Shown here one piece after another: positions 8,289 through 16,605 of a stretch of DNA of 64,000 nucleotides. A model generated the notes under the pieces. It worked only from the letters and a program-made list of their open reading frames with translations. It was not told where the DNA came from and searched no databases. The DNA comes from a virus. The first letter of the stretch is position 1, and the number at the start of each line of letters is the position of its first letter. The position numbers were made by a program, and so were the translations under genes. The stretch is from positions 27,931-91,930 of the IMG/VR virus record IMGVR_UViG_3300042321_002277. One strand, 5' to 3'.

Positions 8289-9251
8289 TCAACCTCCGTC
8301 CTGCGCGCAGCTCGTAGAGTCAACCGAAGACGTCAAGCATATGTTCTGCAGCTGTGCCACAGAGCTGGCAAGAATGGTTATTTCATTGGCCAAGGTGCTT
8401 AGCTTGTTGTTCAGGTTATCTACGTCTCCAACGACCACGTTAAGTTCGTTGCATCCGCAGCAAGGCTTGGCGCAGGTATCTGAGATCGAGATTCCGTCGC
8501 TGCTGGTATTAACAAATACGCAGTCGCCACCCACTATGGAAACGTTGCCTTGTGGGTCTCCGGTAAGGCCGTTTATTGTTCTGATGCACGGACTTAGCTC
8601 TATATCGTTGCAGTCGCATGTTTCTGTAAGTCCACCTCCATCAACAGCATTGAATCTAAGCGAGCTGTATCCTGAGGAAGAAGTTACGGATATGCTGTGA
8701 TTAGATCCGCTGGTTAGAGATATCTGTCCAGACAGCACTGGAGTAGTAAACCCAGAGTTTACGACTCTAATTCCGCTGATTCTCTTAATCCCAAAGGATA
8801 CTACCGTAGCCTCTACTCTAGTCGCAGCAAGGTTAAAGGTCAGAGTGCCTATAGCGTTTTGAAGTCCGGAGATATCTCCTAAAATTGCTACTCCAGATAT
8901 CTGTGAGAAGTCGTAATCAGAAGACGACGTAACTCCCTTTATGGCTACGGAAGAGTATTGCGAAAATCCTGTAAAAGCTACAGGCGAGGATACGGCAACA
9001 CTGGGAGCTTGGAACTCTCCGTCGTATCCGAGCTCAAATACGAATCCTTGCGGATATACGGTAATCGAGCTGATGTAAAAGCCGGATGGCTTCAGGCCCG
9101 GCATATAAGGCACCGCCAGCTTCATGTCCACAAACACTTCGTTTGGCAGCTCAAACGATGAGTTATTAGCCTTCTGAGTAGCGAGCTGGCTAAGAGGGTA
9201 GTTTCTCAGAGAGTTAGAGTTAAGCCATTCAGTTCCAATAATTGCTGACAT
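8289..9251 (-). CDS. Baseplate/fibre paralog with R-N-Y-P module and Cys cluster
   Basis: 320 residues. It is the first gene of the paralog series in transcription order. Residues 8-18 read E-W-L-N-S-N-S-L-R-N-Y-P, then V-D-M-K-L-A-V-P at about 41-48. At about 220-270 come C-D-C, C-I-R-T-I-N-G-L-T-G-D-P-Q-G-N-V and C-A-K-P-C-C-G-C, and the C-terminus ends in a short coiled coil (about 272-300, L-N-N-K-L heptads). GGAGG lies 5 bases before the ATG. The coiled coil suggests a trimeric fibre-like protein. Similarity to the neighbours was judged by eye. Confidence 0.8.
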   Translation of the reverse strand: MSAIIGTEWLNSNSLRNYPLSQLATQKANNSSFELPNEVFVDMKLAVPYMPGLKPSGFYISSITVYPQGFVFELGYDGEFQAPSVAVSSPVAFTGFSQYSSVAIKGVTSSSDYDFSQISGVAILGDISGLQNAIGTLTFNLAATRVEATVVSFGIKRISGIRVVNSGFTTPVLSGQISLTSGSNHSISVTSSSGYSSLRFNAVDGGGLTETCDCNDIELSPCIRTINGLTGDPQGNVSIVGGDCVFVNTSSDGISISDTCAKPCCGCNELNVVVGDVDNLNNKLSTLANEITILASSVAQLQNICLTSSVDSTSCAQDGG

Positions 9252-9260
9252 AAAGCCTCC

Positions 9261-9295
9261 AAGCCAGGAAGCCTAGTTTACTGAATGCCTGGCTT
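9261..9295 (-). other. Inverted repeat in intergenic gap
   Basis: In the 53-bp gap between 9305-11512 and 8289-9251, AAGCCAGG (minus strand) pairs with CCTGGCTT, giving an 8-bp stem with a 19-base loop. It sits just before the GGAGG of the downstream gene and has no following U-run. It may stabilise or process the mRNA or tune the downstream ribosome site; termination is unlikely. Confidence 0.45.
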
Positions 9296-9304
9296 ATCTA
9301 AATT

Positions 9305-11512
9305 TTAAGTTGATTTAACGAACTTGTACCTTAAAGACACTATTCCGAGTTTTCCAGAGTATCCATCAGTAGAGGAGCGAGCCAGCTTAAAGAAAGTCTC
9401 TCCGCCTGCATAGGCGGTGTCTAGCTCCACCTGTGTGATAAAGTAGTCTTTAGGGGTGGCTGTACCTGTAAGTATAGATAGGCCGCCCGATACAGCCCCA
9501 TTTACGATATTAGCAGCATTCGTAAGGTTGTATTTCGTAGCAGGCGTTGTGGTAGGAGGAGGTTTCATGGTAACCCAGCTCAAATCCAATGCCGGCATCT
9601 GTACCGCTCCCGACGTATGCAGCGCCAAGAAGGTAATAACTAGATTGAGCTTATAGCTGCCTTCCAAATAGCCTGGAATATCTACCTTCCCGAGAATGGA
9701 GGAGTTCTTGCCCGGAGGCATTGCCGAATAGAATATGCTTGTAACGGCATCCTTCTCTATAAGGATATCGTCGATTGTCAGAATGTCCGGCTGCCCTTCC
9801 AGCTTTCCATCCAGTCCAGCAACTCCTACTGTGACCTCTCCCTGGCCGTTTGCAAAGGTGGAGTTAAGGCTGATGTTAGTGCCTGCGATGATGCGTTCTA
9901 CCACCCGGCCACGCTTCATTGCAAAGTTAGATATATCCTTAACTACTAGGGATCCCGCCTCGGTCGTGGAGGCATCCGTTACCGTGAACCCAGCCTTTAT
10001 GATAAGCGGTCCAGTAGTCGCAGGTCTGCCGTCAGGATCTGATATCGTAATAGGAGAGTCTGCAGGAGTCTCAAGACTAGTTACTACCTTGATACCTCCA
10101 CTAATTAGCTTGGTGTAAACCAGCGTAAGATCCGTAGGAGCCACTATCTGAGCAGCATCTGCTAAGCTCCAGTCTGTGAACTTTACGTTGGTATCTGGTA
10201 GTACGTGCTTGCCGTTGATCTTGTGCCAAGGCAAGGAGTTAAACGCGTCTTTCCACCATATGCCATTGCTGTTTACGACAACGCTGATGTCGGTTTGCGC
10301 TACACCGTCCTTGAATACCACGTAAGTGCCGACTACCGTCTCCGGAAAGAGTTGATGAAGTCTGGGATCTGCATCAAAGTTATATCCGTACTTAGCACCA
10401 TTTGGAATTGGAACATTTGGAAAGTACTGTCCTGTTGCCGGCAGCCAACCAGGCAAAGTAGGATCTACGTACTGCCCCTTTATTAAATATCCTACGGTAG
10501 GAGAGGTGGAGTCAATCAAGGATACGTAGGATGTTGCCTGAGCGGCAGTGCTAGAGTTTGCCCCATAGCTAACTCTATAGCCTGTAACGGTGCCAGTAAC
10601 CTTAACAGCAATTCCCAACGAAGCAGCAGCCTTAAACACTAAAGAATAATCAGCGTTATTTAAATTGAGCTGCTCAATGCCGTACTTGGTAAGAACTACA
10701 TCCTTGAGCCTAAGCTCTCCTGACGTAATGGAATGCACTACGCCGGTAAGATAGATATTACCTATAGTGTCAGGCGTAGCGTAGTTGTGACTGTATAGTT
10801 GAACCGCCGTGCCTGCAAGTAGAGCAGTTGCTGCCCCTGCTGGAAAAGCCTCGGGGTTAGATCCAAATATACGAGTAAGTACCAGCTCGGGAGTTGCCGG
10901 ACGAGCGGTCAAAGGGAATCTCAAAGCCTGCGTATCTAGGGCAGTGGTCAGCGGAGGACGAACCAGCAAGTGCGTATCGTCCAGCAAAGTGCATACTGGA
11001 ACGCTGACTAGTCCTGGCTTAGGAGTGATTGTGCCTGCGTTTAGCGCACCTGAGCTTAGATACAGCACTCCACGATCCTGCGGATTCAGCAGCAGATTGC
11101 TAACAATTGATTCGCCAGTGCAGTCAATGGCCACGTAGAGAGACGGGTCTACTAAGCCCTCAACTACAATGACTCCGGAGTTGGCAGTATCCTTGTATAC
11201 GACTATACCCGCAACCGTCGAGGACTCGGTAGCTTGCAGGTATCCGTCCTTGTACTCCATGTCTGCATAGGCGGGAGCAAACTTTGACGCAGTCGAATTA
11301 AAGTAAACTACATGGCCTGTTTTTACATCGTCTGTAAAAGGAGCACCAGTAATGAATATAGCGGCGGCAAGACTCTGCGCATCCTGGCGATCCTTGAGGT
11401 GCTGCGTGCGATAAGCCAGTTGTGCAATGGCGCGATTTGCGACCTCAGCGGTGATTGGCTCACCGTTTTTGATAGTCTCGATTACGCTCTGCCAGGGTTG
11501 AATTGAGCTCAT
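9305..11512 (-). CDS. Large baseplate/tail-fibre structural protein
   Basis: 735 residues. The N-terminal 45 residues (W-Q-S-V-I-E-T-I-K-N-G-E-P-I, then a helix ending L-K-D-R-Q) look like an attachment segment of the type seen at the start of phage baseplate-fibre proteins. The rest is beta-rich with many Gly, Thr and Val and few charged runs, suggesting a long trimeric fibre or plate. The C-terminus ends in alternating strands. No enzyme motif was found. The gene follows 11517-12020 by 4 bases, linking it to the J-like wedge series upstream. Role is assigned from position and composition. Confidence 0.7.
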   Translation of the reverse strand: MSSIQPWQSVIETIKNGEPITAEVANRAIAQLAYRTQHLKDRQDAQSLAAAIFITGAPFTDDVKTGHVVYFNSTASKFAPAYADMEYKDGYLQATESSTVAGIVVYKDTANSGVIVVEGLVDPSLYVAIDCTGESIVSNLLLNPQDRGVLYLSSGALNAGTITPKPGLVSVPVCTLLDDTHLLVRPPLTTALDTQALRFPLTARPATPELVLTRIFGSNPEAFPAGAATALLAGTAVQLYSHNYATPDTIGNIYLTGVVHSITSGELRLKDVVLTKYGIEQLNLNNADYSLVFKAAASLGIAVKVTGTVTGYRVSYGANSSTAAQATSYVSLIDSTSPTVGYLIKGQYVDPTLPGWLPATGQYFPNVPIPNGAKYGYNFDADPRLHQLFPETVVGTYVVFKDGVAQTDISVVVNSNGIWWKDAFNSLPWHKINGKHVLPDTNVKFTDWSLADAAQIVAPTDLTLVYTKLISGGIKVVTSLETPADSPITISDPDGRPATTGPLIIKAGFTVTDASTTEAGSLVVKDISNFAMKRGRVVERIIAGTNISLNSTFANGQGEVTVGVAGLDGKLEGQPDILTIDDILIEKDAVTSIFYSAMPPGKNSSILGKVDIPGYLEGSYKLNLVITFLALHTSGAVQMPALDLSWVTMKPPPTTTPATKYNLTNAANIVNGAVSGGLSILTGTATPKDYFITQVELDTAYAGGETFFKLARSSTDGYSGKLGIVSLRYKFVKST

Positions 11513-11516
11513 AGGA

Positions 11517-12020
11517 TTATGGCGCCGTTACGCTAACAGTAAGAGGGAAAGTTACAAAAAGCTCAGAGCTAGCCGTCTTGGTTAGGTACTCAGCTCCGCC
11601 GGTGAAGTAAGCACGAGCTAGGATAATATCTGAAGTACGCTCATTTTCCACCTCGGCTAATACCAGGGCTGCCCCATAGCATATGGAGCCTGTGCCGAAG
11701 GCGGTTCCACCTAACTCTCCAGCGGAGGTGGCGCTAGACTGCCCAAAGAAATTAGTGGTGGTTGAGTAGGTACTTCCAACTACAGTAGAGATGAGATTTG
11801 GATCTCTGATTGCTGGTACTCTCAAATAGTTCTTATTTGAAAGTTCGCTGTAGTATGTTTTTGGATTTGAAAAATTAGATATAGCTGCAGCACTTGTAAA
11901 GCCGACAGGAATATTACCGGCATTATTGGTGTACTCTAAGTACAGGTAGATCTTATGCGGCTGCTCAGCTACAGCTCGGGCAATACCTAATGGAAGTTCT
12001 GCAGTAAATGTGGTGATCAT
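11517..12020 (-). CDS. Small baseplate-cluster structural protein
   Basis: 167 residues, beta-rich throughout and without cysteine clusters or membrane segments. The N-terminus contains an L-P-L-G-I-A-R-A-V-A helix-like stretch, then alternating strands. The C-terminus ends in a hydrophobic strand pair (V-T-F-P-L-T-V-S-V). It lies 3 bases after the stop of 12024-13217 and 4 bases before the large fibre protein, so it is likely made with the baseplate. No family recognised. A wedge accessory or fibre connector is a context-based guess. Confidence 0.65.
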   Translation of the reverse strand: MITTFTAELPLGIARAVAEQPHKIYLYLEYTNNAGNIPVGFTSAAAISNFSNPKTYYSELSNKNYLRVPAIRDPNLISTVVGSTYSTTTNFFGQSSATSAGELGGTAFGTGSICYGAALVLAEVENERTSDIILARAYFTGGAEYLTKTASSELFVTFPLTVSVTAP

Positions 12021-12023
12021 AGA

Positions 12024-13217
12024 TCAATATCCGTAGATTGAGTATTTTACCTTCGCTGTGGCTTTAACAGAAGCCTGACTTTCATTTATAGTCAAAGCGG
12101 GAACTATCTGGCTGTACGAAGCTTTAGTGTTAAAGCTAAAATTTGCTTGGTTTATTGAAGTCGCTGGAACGTCTATATTTGTAAATATAAGCACCTTAAC
12201 ATCGACTGGCAGCATGGTCTTAAATGCTTTTAAAGCCGCTGCTTGAGGCCCCTGAATATCGCATTTAATAATTACCATCGAGCTGGCTATTGCCGAACTG
12301 CGTCCGTATTTAAAAGTCTTAGGATCTCTATATACGGCCGGTATATCGGCTGCTAAGTATATATCCTTATCGTGGAGTATCTGCAGCCGAGAGTCTAAGG
12401 GCGTACCTTGAGGCAGTATCTGGTTTATTTTTATAGGGTTAGACTTGTAGGCAGAGGTTGCATAAGCTCCGGAGTCTGTAATGATTAGAGCTAAGCCTTG
12501 CTGAAGTTCAAAGACCTCGACTGTTTCGTCTTTTTGCGTAACAGGAGTGCCGGAACAGGATCCTAGCATGTTCAGCATGTCTAAATAGGTAGGTCCGTAA
12601 GTACCAAGCCTCCACAGATACTTAAACGGAACTTTTGAGTAGACCTTATCCGACAGCTGAATTCCCAACGCGTAACCAAGCCTACTGGTTGTAAAGCCTG
12701 CCTCCCTAACAACATTTCTGGCATATAGCGTTACTTCCCTATTAGCTCCCTTTTCTGTGTCCTCAATTGTTCTCAAGGGCTTTTGAAACTTAATGACTCC
12801 TGCTTCCAACTTATAGTCTATGCCTTGCGTAAGAACTTTGGTTGGATTACTTACGTCATCGTATAAATAGGGAATATCCAATACGTCGGAGTCTATGACG
12901 TAGGATATTCTGCTGTTGTCCAGCTGTCCATATGCGTACATAACTCCAGACAAACCATACTTTTTATTGAAGTCTCCGTACACGATTGGACTTTGCGTGT
13001 ATGCACTAAATACTATTTTAGTCCATACGTGAGTTTGCCCTGCAGGTATTTCCTGGTTGCCTACGGATCTGACCAATTCCGTAGCAGCTCGCTCAGACTG
13101 TTCGTGGTTTGACAAAACCCCCTGAAATAACTTTTTCAGTAGCTCTTTGCTACCAAATAGCCGACTCCAGAATGAGCCTAGTAGAGCCAGAAGTTGTCTA
13201 GGGTATAAGCTGTTCAT
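12024..13217 (-). CDS. Baseplate wedge-type protein downstream of J-like gene
   Basis: 397 residues. The N-terminal 45 residues are helical and hydrophobic/basic (L-L-A-L-L-G-S-F-W-S-R-L-F); the remainder is mixed alpha/beta. It starts as ATG within the stop of the baseplate J-like gene (4-base overlap). In P2-like and related tails the gene after J is the wedge protein I, so a comparable role is plausible from order, but sequence similarity to I was not evident by eye. No catalytic motif was seen. Confidence 0.65.
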   Translation of the reverse strand: MNSLYPRQLLALLGSFWSRLFGSKELLKKLFQGVLSNHEQSERAATELVRSVGNQEIPAGQTHVWTKIVFSAYTQSPIVYGDFNKKYGLSGVMYAYGQLDNSRISYVIDSDVLDIPYLYDDVSNPTKVLTQGIDYKLEAGVIKFQKPLRTIEDTEKGANREVTLYARNVVREAGFTTSRLGYALGIQLSDKVYSKVPFKYLWRLGTYGPTYLDMLNMLGSCSGTPVTQKDETVEVFELQQGLALIITDSGAYATSAYKSNPIKINQILPQGTPLDSRLQILHDKDIYLAADIPAVYRDPKTFKYGRSSAIASSMVIIKCDIQGPQAAALKAFKTMLPVDVKVLIFTNIDVPATSINQANFSFNTKASYSQIVPALTINESQASVKATAKVKYSIYGY

Positions 13218-14977
13218 CTACGGCATTCCACAACGGCAATGTCGACCAACGCCGACTCTAGGAAGAAGGCTACCGTATTCTGAGTCAGTCCTCTGCTGGG
13301 CATCTTCGGCGGCTTAAGAGCATCGGACGAGTAGATAATGTCCTTTTCCAGCTTTTGTCCAATTACGACAGCGTACAGGTGAACTGGCAGATCCACGGTA
13401 TATCCAGAAGGAATATTCTGGTATGCGGTATGAATTAGTGCACTGGCCGGAATGGATTGGCCCATCTCGAAGGAGTTAAACTTCGATACAAGGGCGGCCT
13501 TCAATGCAGCCATATCTGGATCCTGAGCTCCCGCAGGTTTGATCAATCGCATTTCCAGACTGCACATAGCTGGAATAGGAGCGTGCACCAGAACGTCGGC
13601 ACTGAGGCTCCGCTCGGCAGCCGAGTCAACGTAGCCCTGGATCTCAACTATGTTTGGCATCTTGAGATACTCGACATAGAAGTAGAAGAAGTCTACGAAC
13701 CCTTCGCCAGTATTTAGAAATAGATTGCAGGGACCCGTTGGTGCCGTAGGGGACGGAACTACACTGGAGGTCTCAACATACTCGTTGGCCAACCAAGGAT
13801 TGGGGTTTCCCAGGCTGCCATTCTCTATCAGGCCCAGAGCAAGAGGAGTAGCGGCTTCCTTGATGTGCGGATATGGCACTAGGAATCTAATAGTGGCCTT
13901 TTGATAAGCCGTAAATGCTGCGGATTCCGGCCCTTGTACCAAGTGCAGCGAATTACCTTCTAGCGTACGAACATCGGAAACCAGCTCGAGCCCTGCCTGC
14001 TGAGAAAGCGTGGACTTAATGTTTTCTACTGAGTACATTCCTGCCGCTTTAGAGGACGGCAGTACGATTTCAAAGAGAGCCTCCTGATTGCTGACATCGT
14101 AGGAGATCATCTGCGCAGCAAGCTTCTCTTGAACTCTGGATGGATATGCGGCAGACTTTACGTACAGGTCTATTCTATTGCCAATGTGGACTCCATCCAC
14201 CAGGTCTCTGGTCATCTCCGGATCAAGGAATCCTACGACTCCAACATCCTTTATTCCCGAGAACTGAGTTTTCAGCTTGGCCTTTATGTGATCTCTACCG
14301 CCAAATACCTTACCTACAATTCCGGTCTTGGCCTTGGATAGCAGAGTCACGTTGTCGTCCTCGTCTGCACCTCCAGTAAAATCGGAATCAGCCTTTGCTG
14401 AAGTAAGAGTGGAAACACTGGGAGTCACTCCGGTGACAACAGTGGTTGCTCGGATGTTTCCGGCAGATCCTGGCGTAACCGCAATAAGATCTATGACCAC
14501 CGTGTATAAGGATCCGGACTGTTCAAAGACTCTTTGATTGGAGGCGCCGGTATAGTTCTCTAGCGAGACCAGGACGTAAGAGGCTGCCGGCTGGAACAAC
14601 AGGCCTGCCATGGTAAACTGCATGTCCTTGGGGATTACGGTCGAGTTGTTCGACGAAAAGAACATTCTAAGCGTACCGGACGCCGTCGACCCTTGGGCTC
14701 GGGTGACATTGAAGTTAGACAAGACTCTTTCAAGCTGGGTATCGTCCACCGCATCAGGGTTCTTAGATATCTCCAACAGGCTGCTTGAGATCAACGCTAA
14801 GTCGATCTGCTCCTGAATCCTCGTCTCCAAGTGAGCGTACAGCTTTATTACTAAGTCTCGCAACACTGTTCCAGCCGACAAATCCAAGGTGGGATAAGCC
14901 GACTGAACAAATGCTATAATCTGCTCTTCCTTTGAGAACACCGCTTCTGGAGACTGATCTGCTATTGGAGTTTCCAT
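13214..14977 (-). CDS. Baseplate J-like (gp6-like) wedge protein
   Basis: 587 residues. The N-terminus (F-V-Q-S-A-Y-P-T-L-D-L-S-A-G-T-V-L-R-D-L at about 23-42) is the usual start of baseplate J/gp6 family proteins. The middle has V-T-P-G-S-A-G-N-I and F-T-G-G-A-D-E-D-D-N (about 168-210), the family's signature G-x-x-G-N-I and G-G-x-D-x-E-x-D-x motifs. These proteins form the wedge ring around the hub in contractile tails. The neighbouring gp25-like gene upstream fits the conserved wedge pair. Function is confident; the length is somewhat above simple phages such as P2. Confidence 0.9.
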   Translation of the reverse strand: METPIADQSPEAVFSKEEQIIAFVQSAYPTLDLSAGTVLRDLVIKLYAHLETRIQEQIDLALISSSLLEISKNPDAVDDTQLERVLSNFNVTRAQGSTASGTLRMFFSSNNSTVIPKDMQFTMAGLLFQPAASYVLVSLENYTGASNQRVFEQSGSLYTVVIDLIAVTPGSAGNIRATTVVTGVTPSVSTLTSAKADSDFTGGADEDDNVTLLSKAKTGIVGKVFGGRDHIKAKLKTQFSGIKDVGVVGFLDPEMTRDLVDGVHIGNRIDLYVKSAAYPSRVQEKLAAQMISYDVSNQEALFEIVLPSSKAAGMYSVENIKSTLSQQAGLELVSDVRTLEGNSLHLVQGPESAAFTAYQKATIRFLVPYPHIKEAATPLALGLIENGSLGNPNPWLANEYVETSSVVPSPTAPTGPCNLFLNTGEGFVDFFYFYVEYLKMPNIVEIQGYVDSAAERSLSADVLVHAPIPAMCSLEMRLIKPAGAQDPDMAALKAALVSKFNSFEMGQSIPASALIHTAYQNIPSGYTVDLPVHLYAVVIGQKLEKDIIYSSDALKPPKMPSRGLTQNTVAFFLESALVDIAVVECRR

Positions 14978-14978
14978 A

Positions 14979-15434
14979 TTACACCGTGGAGATGGTCACA
15001 GGGACCAAGATTGTTGAAGAGTCTTGAAATGTGAAGCGCAAGGACATTACCGCAGAGTCCAGAGTGACACTGAGTCCCTCTAGGGCGACGTCCTCCAACG
15101 CCTCGTCGACACTAGGAGCAAGCACAGAGCTCTTTATGTAGTTGATTATGTCGTTCTTTTCAGAGTAAAAGGCAAAAGACAAAGCCAGGGAGGTATGTAT
15201 CTGTCCGCCAAAAAGCTTTGTTACAAAAGAAGTGCCGTACTCTGGCTCGCTGGCCACAGATCCTTTATCGGTCATCAGGCACTTAAAGAACTTTTGCACT
15301 ACTTTGTACGGACCGGATATAGCAGAGCCCGAGTCAGATATGGCGATATTGACTGGCGCTATACCTCCATAGCTAGGAGTCTCTAGCACGCATACATCTA
15401 CAGCTTTTCCTATGTAGGATTGGGATACGGCCAT
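14979..15434 (-). CDS. gp25-like baseplate wedge protein
   Basis: 151 residues. About residues 53-72 contain M-T-D-K-G-S-x(4)-P-E-Y-G-T, the characteristic core of gp25/gpW-like baseplate proteins, followed by a helix and two C-terminal strands (S-V-T-L-D-S, L-R-F-T-F). In T4-like and P2-like tails this small wedge protein contacts the sheath and nucleates its assembly. It lies directly upstream of the J-like gene with 1 base between them, the standard arrangement. It is slightly longer at the N-terminus than T4 gp25. Confidence 0.85.
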   Translation of the reverse strand: MAVSQSYIGKAVDVCVLETPSYGGIAPVNIAISDSGSAISGPYKVVQKFFKCLMTDKGSVASEPEYGTSFVTKLFGGQIHTSLALSFAFYSEKNDIINYIKSSVLAPSVDEALEDVALEGLSVTLDSAVMSLRFTFQDSSTILVPVTISTV

Positions 15435-15850
15435 TAGTCCTTACCCTCCTCTACTGCCAGGAACTTCTCGACATTGGCTTGCATTGTCGCCAGCATTCCG
15501 GAGTTCTCGCGCTGAATGTTTTTGCGACGACCTGCCTCATCAAGAATTCTGTGTATTCTGTTTGAATACCTGAAAGCCATATCTCTATGTGCGGCAGCCA
15601 CCATGTCGTGTTGCAGCTGGGCCTTCATGGCATCAAAGAATTTGAACTTGTCCTTGCCTACTGCGTCAAGAAACTCCTGGGCCAGTTCGTTTCTATCAAA
15701 CTGCTTTACCAGGTCCGCTGGAGTGTTGTCGTACTCTTTAGGCTCCCAAAGCAGTCTGAACGACCCAGAAGACAACACACCTCCGCCGCTGGCAGAGTTC
15801 TTGGTTGCCTCCTTGATGGCGTCAAATATCTTTTGAGCCGCAGAATTCAC
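15434..15850 (-). CDS. Helical baseplate-cluster protein, unknown
   Basis: 138 residues from GTG 15850, which overlaps the sigma-like gene's TGA as GTGA and has AGGAGAGG 3 bases upstream. The protein is largely helical and charged, with an N-terminal helix, a short Gly/Ser linker (about 20-30) and long amphipathic helices to the end. It contains no cysteines and no enzyme motif. The strong ribosome site contrasts with the weak one of the sigma-like gene before it. A tail assembly or structural role is inferred from position only. Confidence 0.7.
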   Translation of the reverse strand: MNSAAQKIFDAIKEATKNSASGGGVLSSGSFRLLWEPKEYDNTPADLVKQFDRNELAQEFLDAVGKDKFKFFDAMKAQLQHDMVAAAHRDMAFRYSNRIHRILDEAGRRKNIQRENSGMLATMQANVEKFLAVEEGKD

Positions 15851-16596
15851 AAGCCTCTCCTGTTCAATTGAGCGTATTCATCTAATCTTGCTGCAATGGA
15901 CGTCGTGAGCTGACTGACTCTGCCTGGGCTTATTTTCAGTTTTTTGGCAATGTCGTTATTGCTCAACATCTTCTTATTGTTGTAGCCTAGCTTGTGTTCG
16001 AGAATAACCTGCTCCTGCGGAGTGAACGAGCTATACATGGTGTCCAGTACGTCTTTTTGAAATCCTGGATTCTGGGCTACGGTAATCTCCTGAGAGGTCA
16101 CTGGATTATCTCCGGAGAACGCCGTAGAGCCTTCGCTGAAGACTCGTTTGTCCATTCCACGAATTTTATTTAGCTGTCGGACGGACATACCTGTCAGATC
16201 AGCGAGCTCTCCGTCGCTGGCCACTCTGCCTTTGTTCTCATAGAACTCGGCCTCGTATCTCTTAAGTGCACTGATCTGCTGGTAGGCCCTTTCAGGAACA
16301 GGAGATGGGGTGAGCTCTCTAGAGTATCTGCTGAGAGGCTGTAGCTGCGTATAGACCCAGCTGCGCAAAGACGACCCCGAATTAGGAGCGTATTTCTTTA
16401 TTGCCTTGGCGGCCAATAACTTGGCTCTGGTCTTTACTGCAGGCCCAGCATTGAGTCCTGAGTAGGCGTACACAGCCTTATCGATATCTGGACCGAGCTG
16501 ATCCAACATCGCCTGCATCTGCGTAGAGTTTTGGCCTTTGGACCAGACTGCGTACATATCATCAAGAGATTGTTTTTTAATTGGAATAGGGTCCAT
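15847..16596 (-). CDS. RNA polymerase sigma-factor-like protein
   Basis: 249 residues. A region-2-like helix pair ends in S-L-R-S-W-V-Y-T-Q-L (about 76-85). A region-3-like part has R-V-A-S-D-G-E-L-A-D-L-T-G-M-S (about 124-138). A region-4 helix-turn-helix follows: T-P-Q-E-Q-V-I-L-E (192-200) and then S-N-N-D-I-A-K-K-L-K-I-S-P-G-R-V-S-Q (212-229). The order matches sigma70/FliA-type factors, which direct core polymerase to promoters. It lies between a hub gene and a gp25-like wedge pathway, an odd place for a regulator. No clear Shine-Dalgarno precedes ATG 16596, suggesting low or coupled translation. Region 1.1 and an evident aromatic -10 cluster are missing, so recognition is uncertain. Confidence 0.8.
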   Translation of the reverse strand: MDPIPIKKQSLDDMYAVWSKGQNSTQMQAMLDQLGPDIDKAVYAYSGLNAGPAVKTRAKLLAAKAIKKYAPNSGSSLRSWVYTQLQPLSRYSRELTPSPVPERAYQQISALKRYEAEFYENKGRVASDGELADLTGMSVRQLNKIRGMDKRVFSEGSTAFSGDNPVTSQEITVAQNPGFQKDVLDTMYSSFTPQEQVILEHKLGYNNKKMLSNNDIAKKLKISPGRVSQLTTSIAARLDEYAQLNRRGL

Positions 16597-16605
16597 AAGG
16601 CTATT

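Noticed and set aside
8288-8323. N-terminal extension of gene 6392-8287
   Set aside because: It overlaps the end of the upstream gene and lacks a ribosome site; ATG 8287 has GGAGG at 5 bases.
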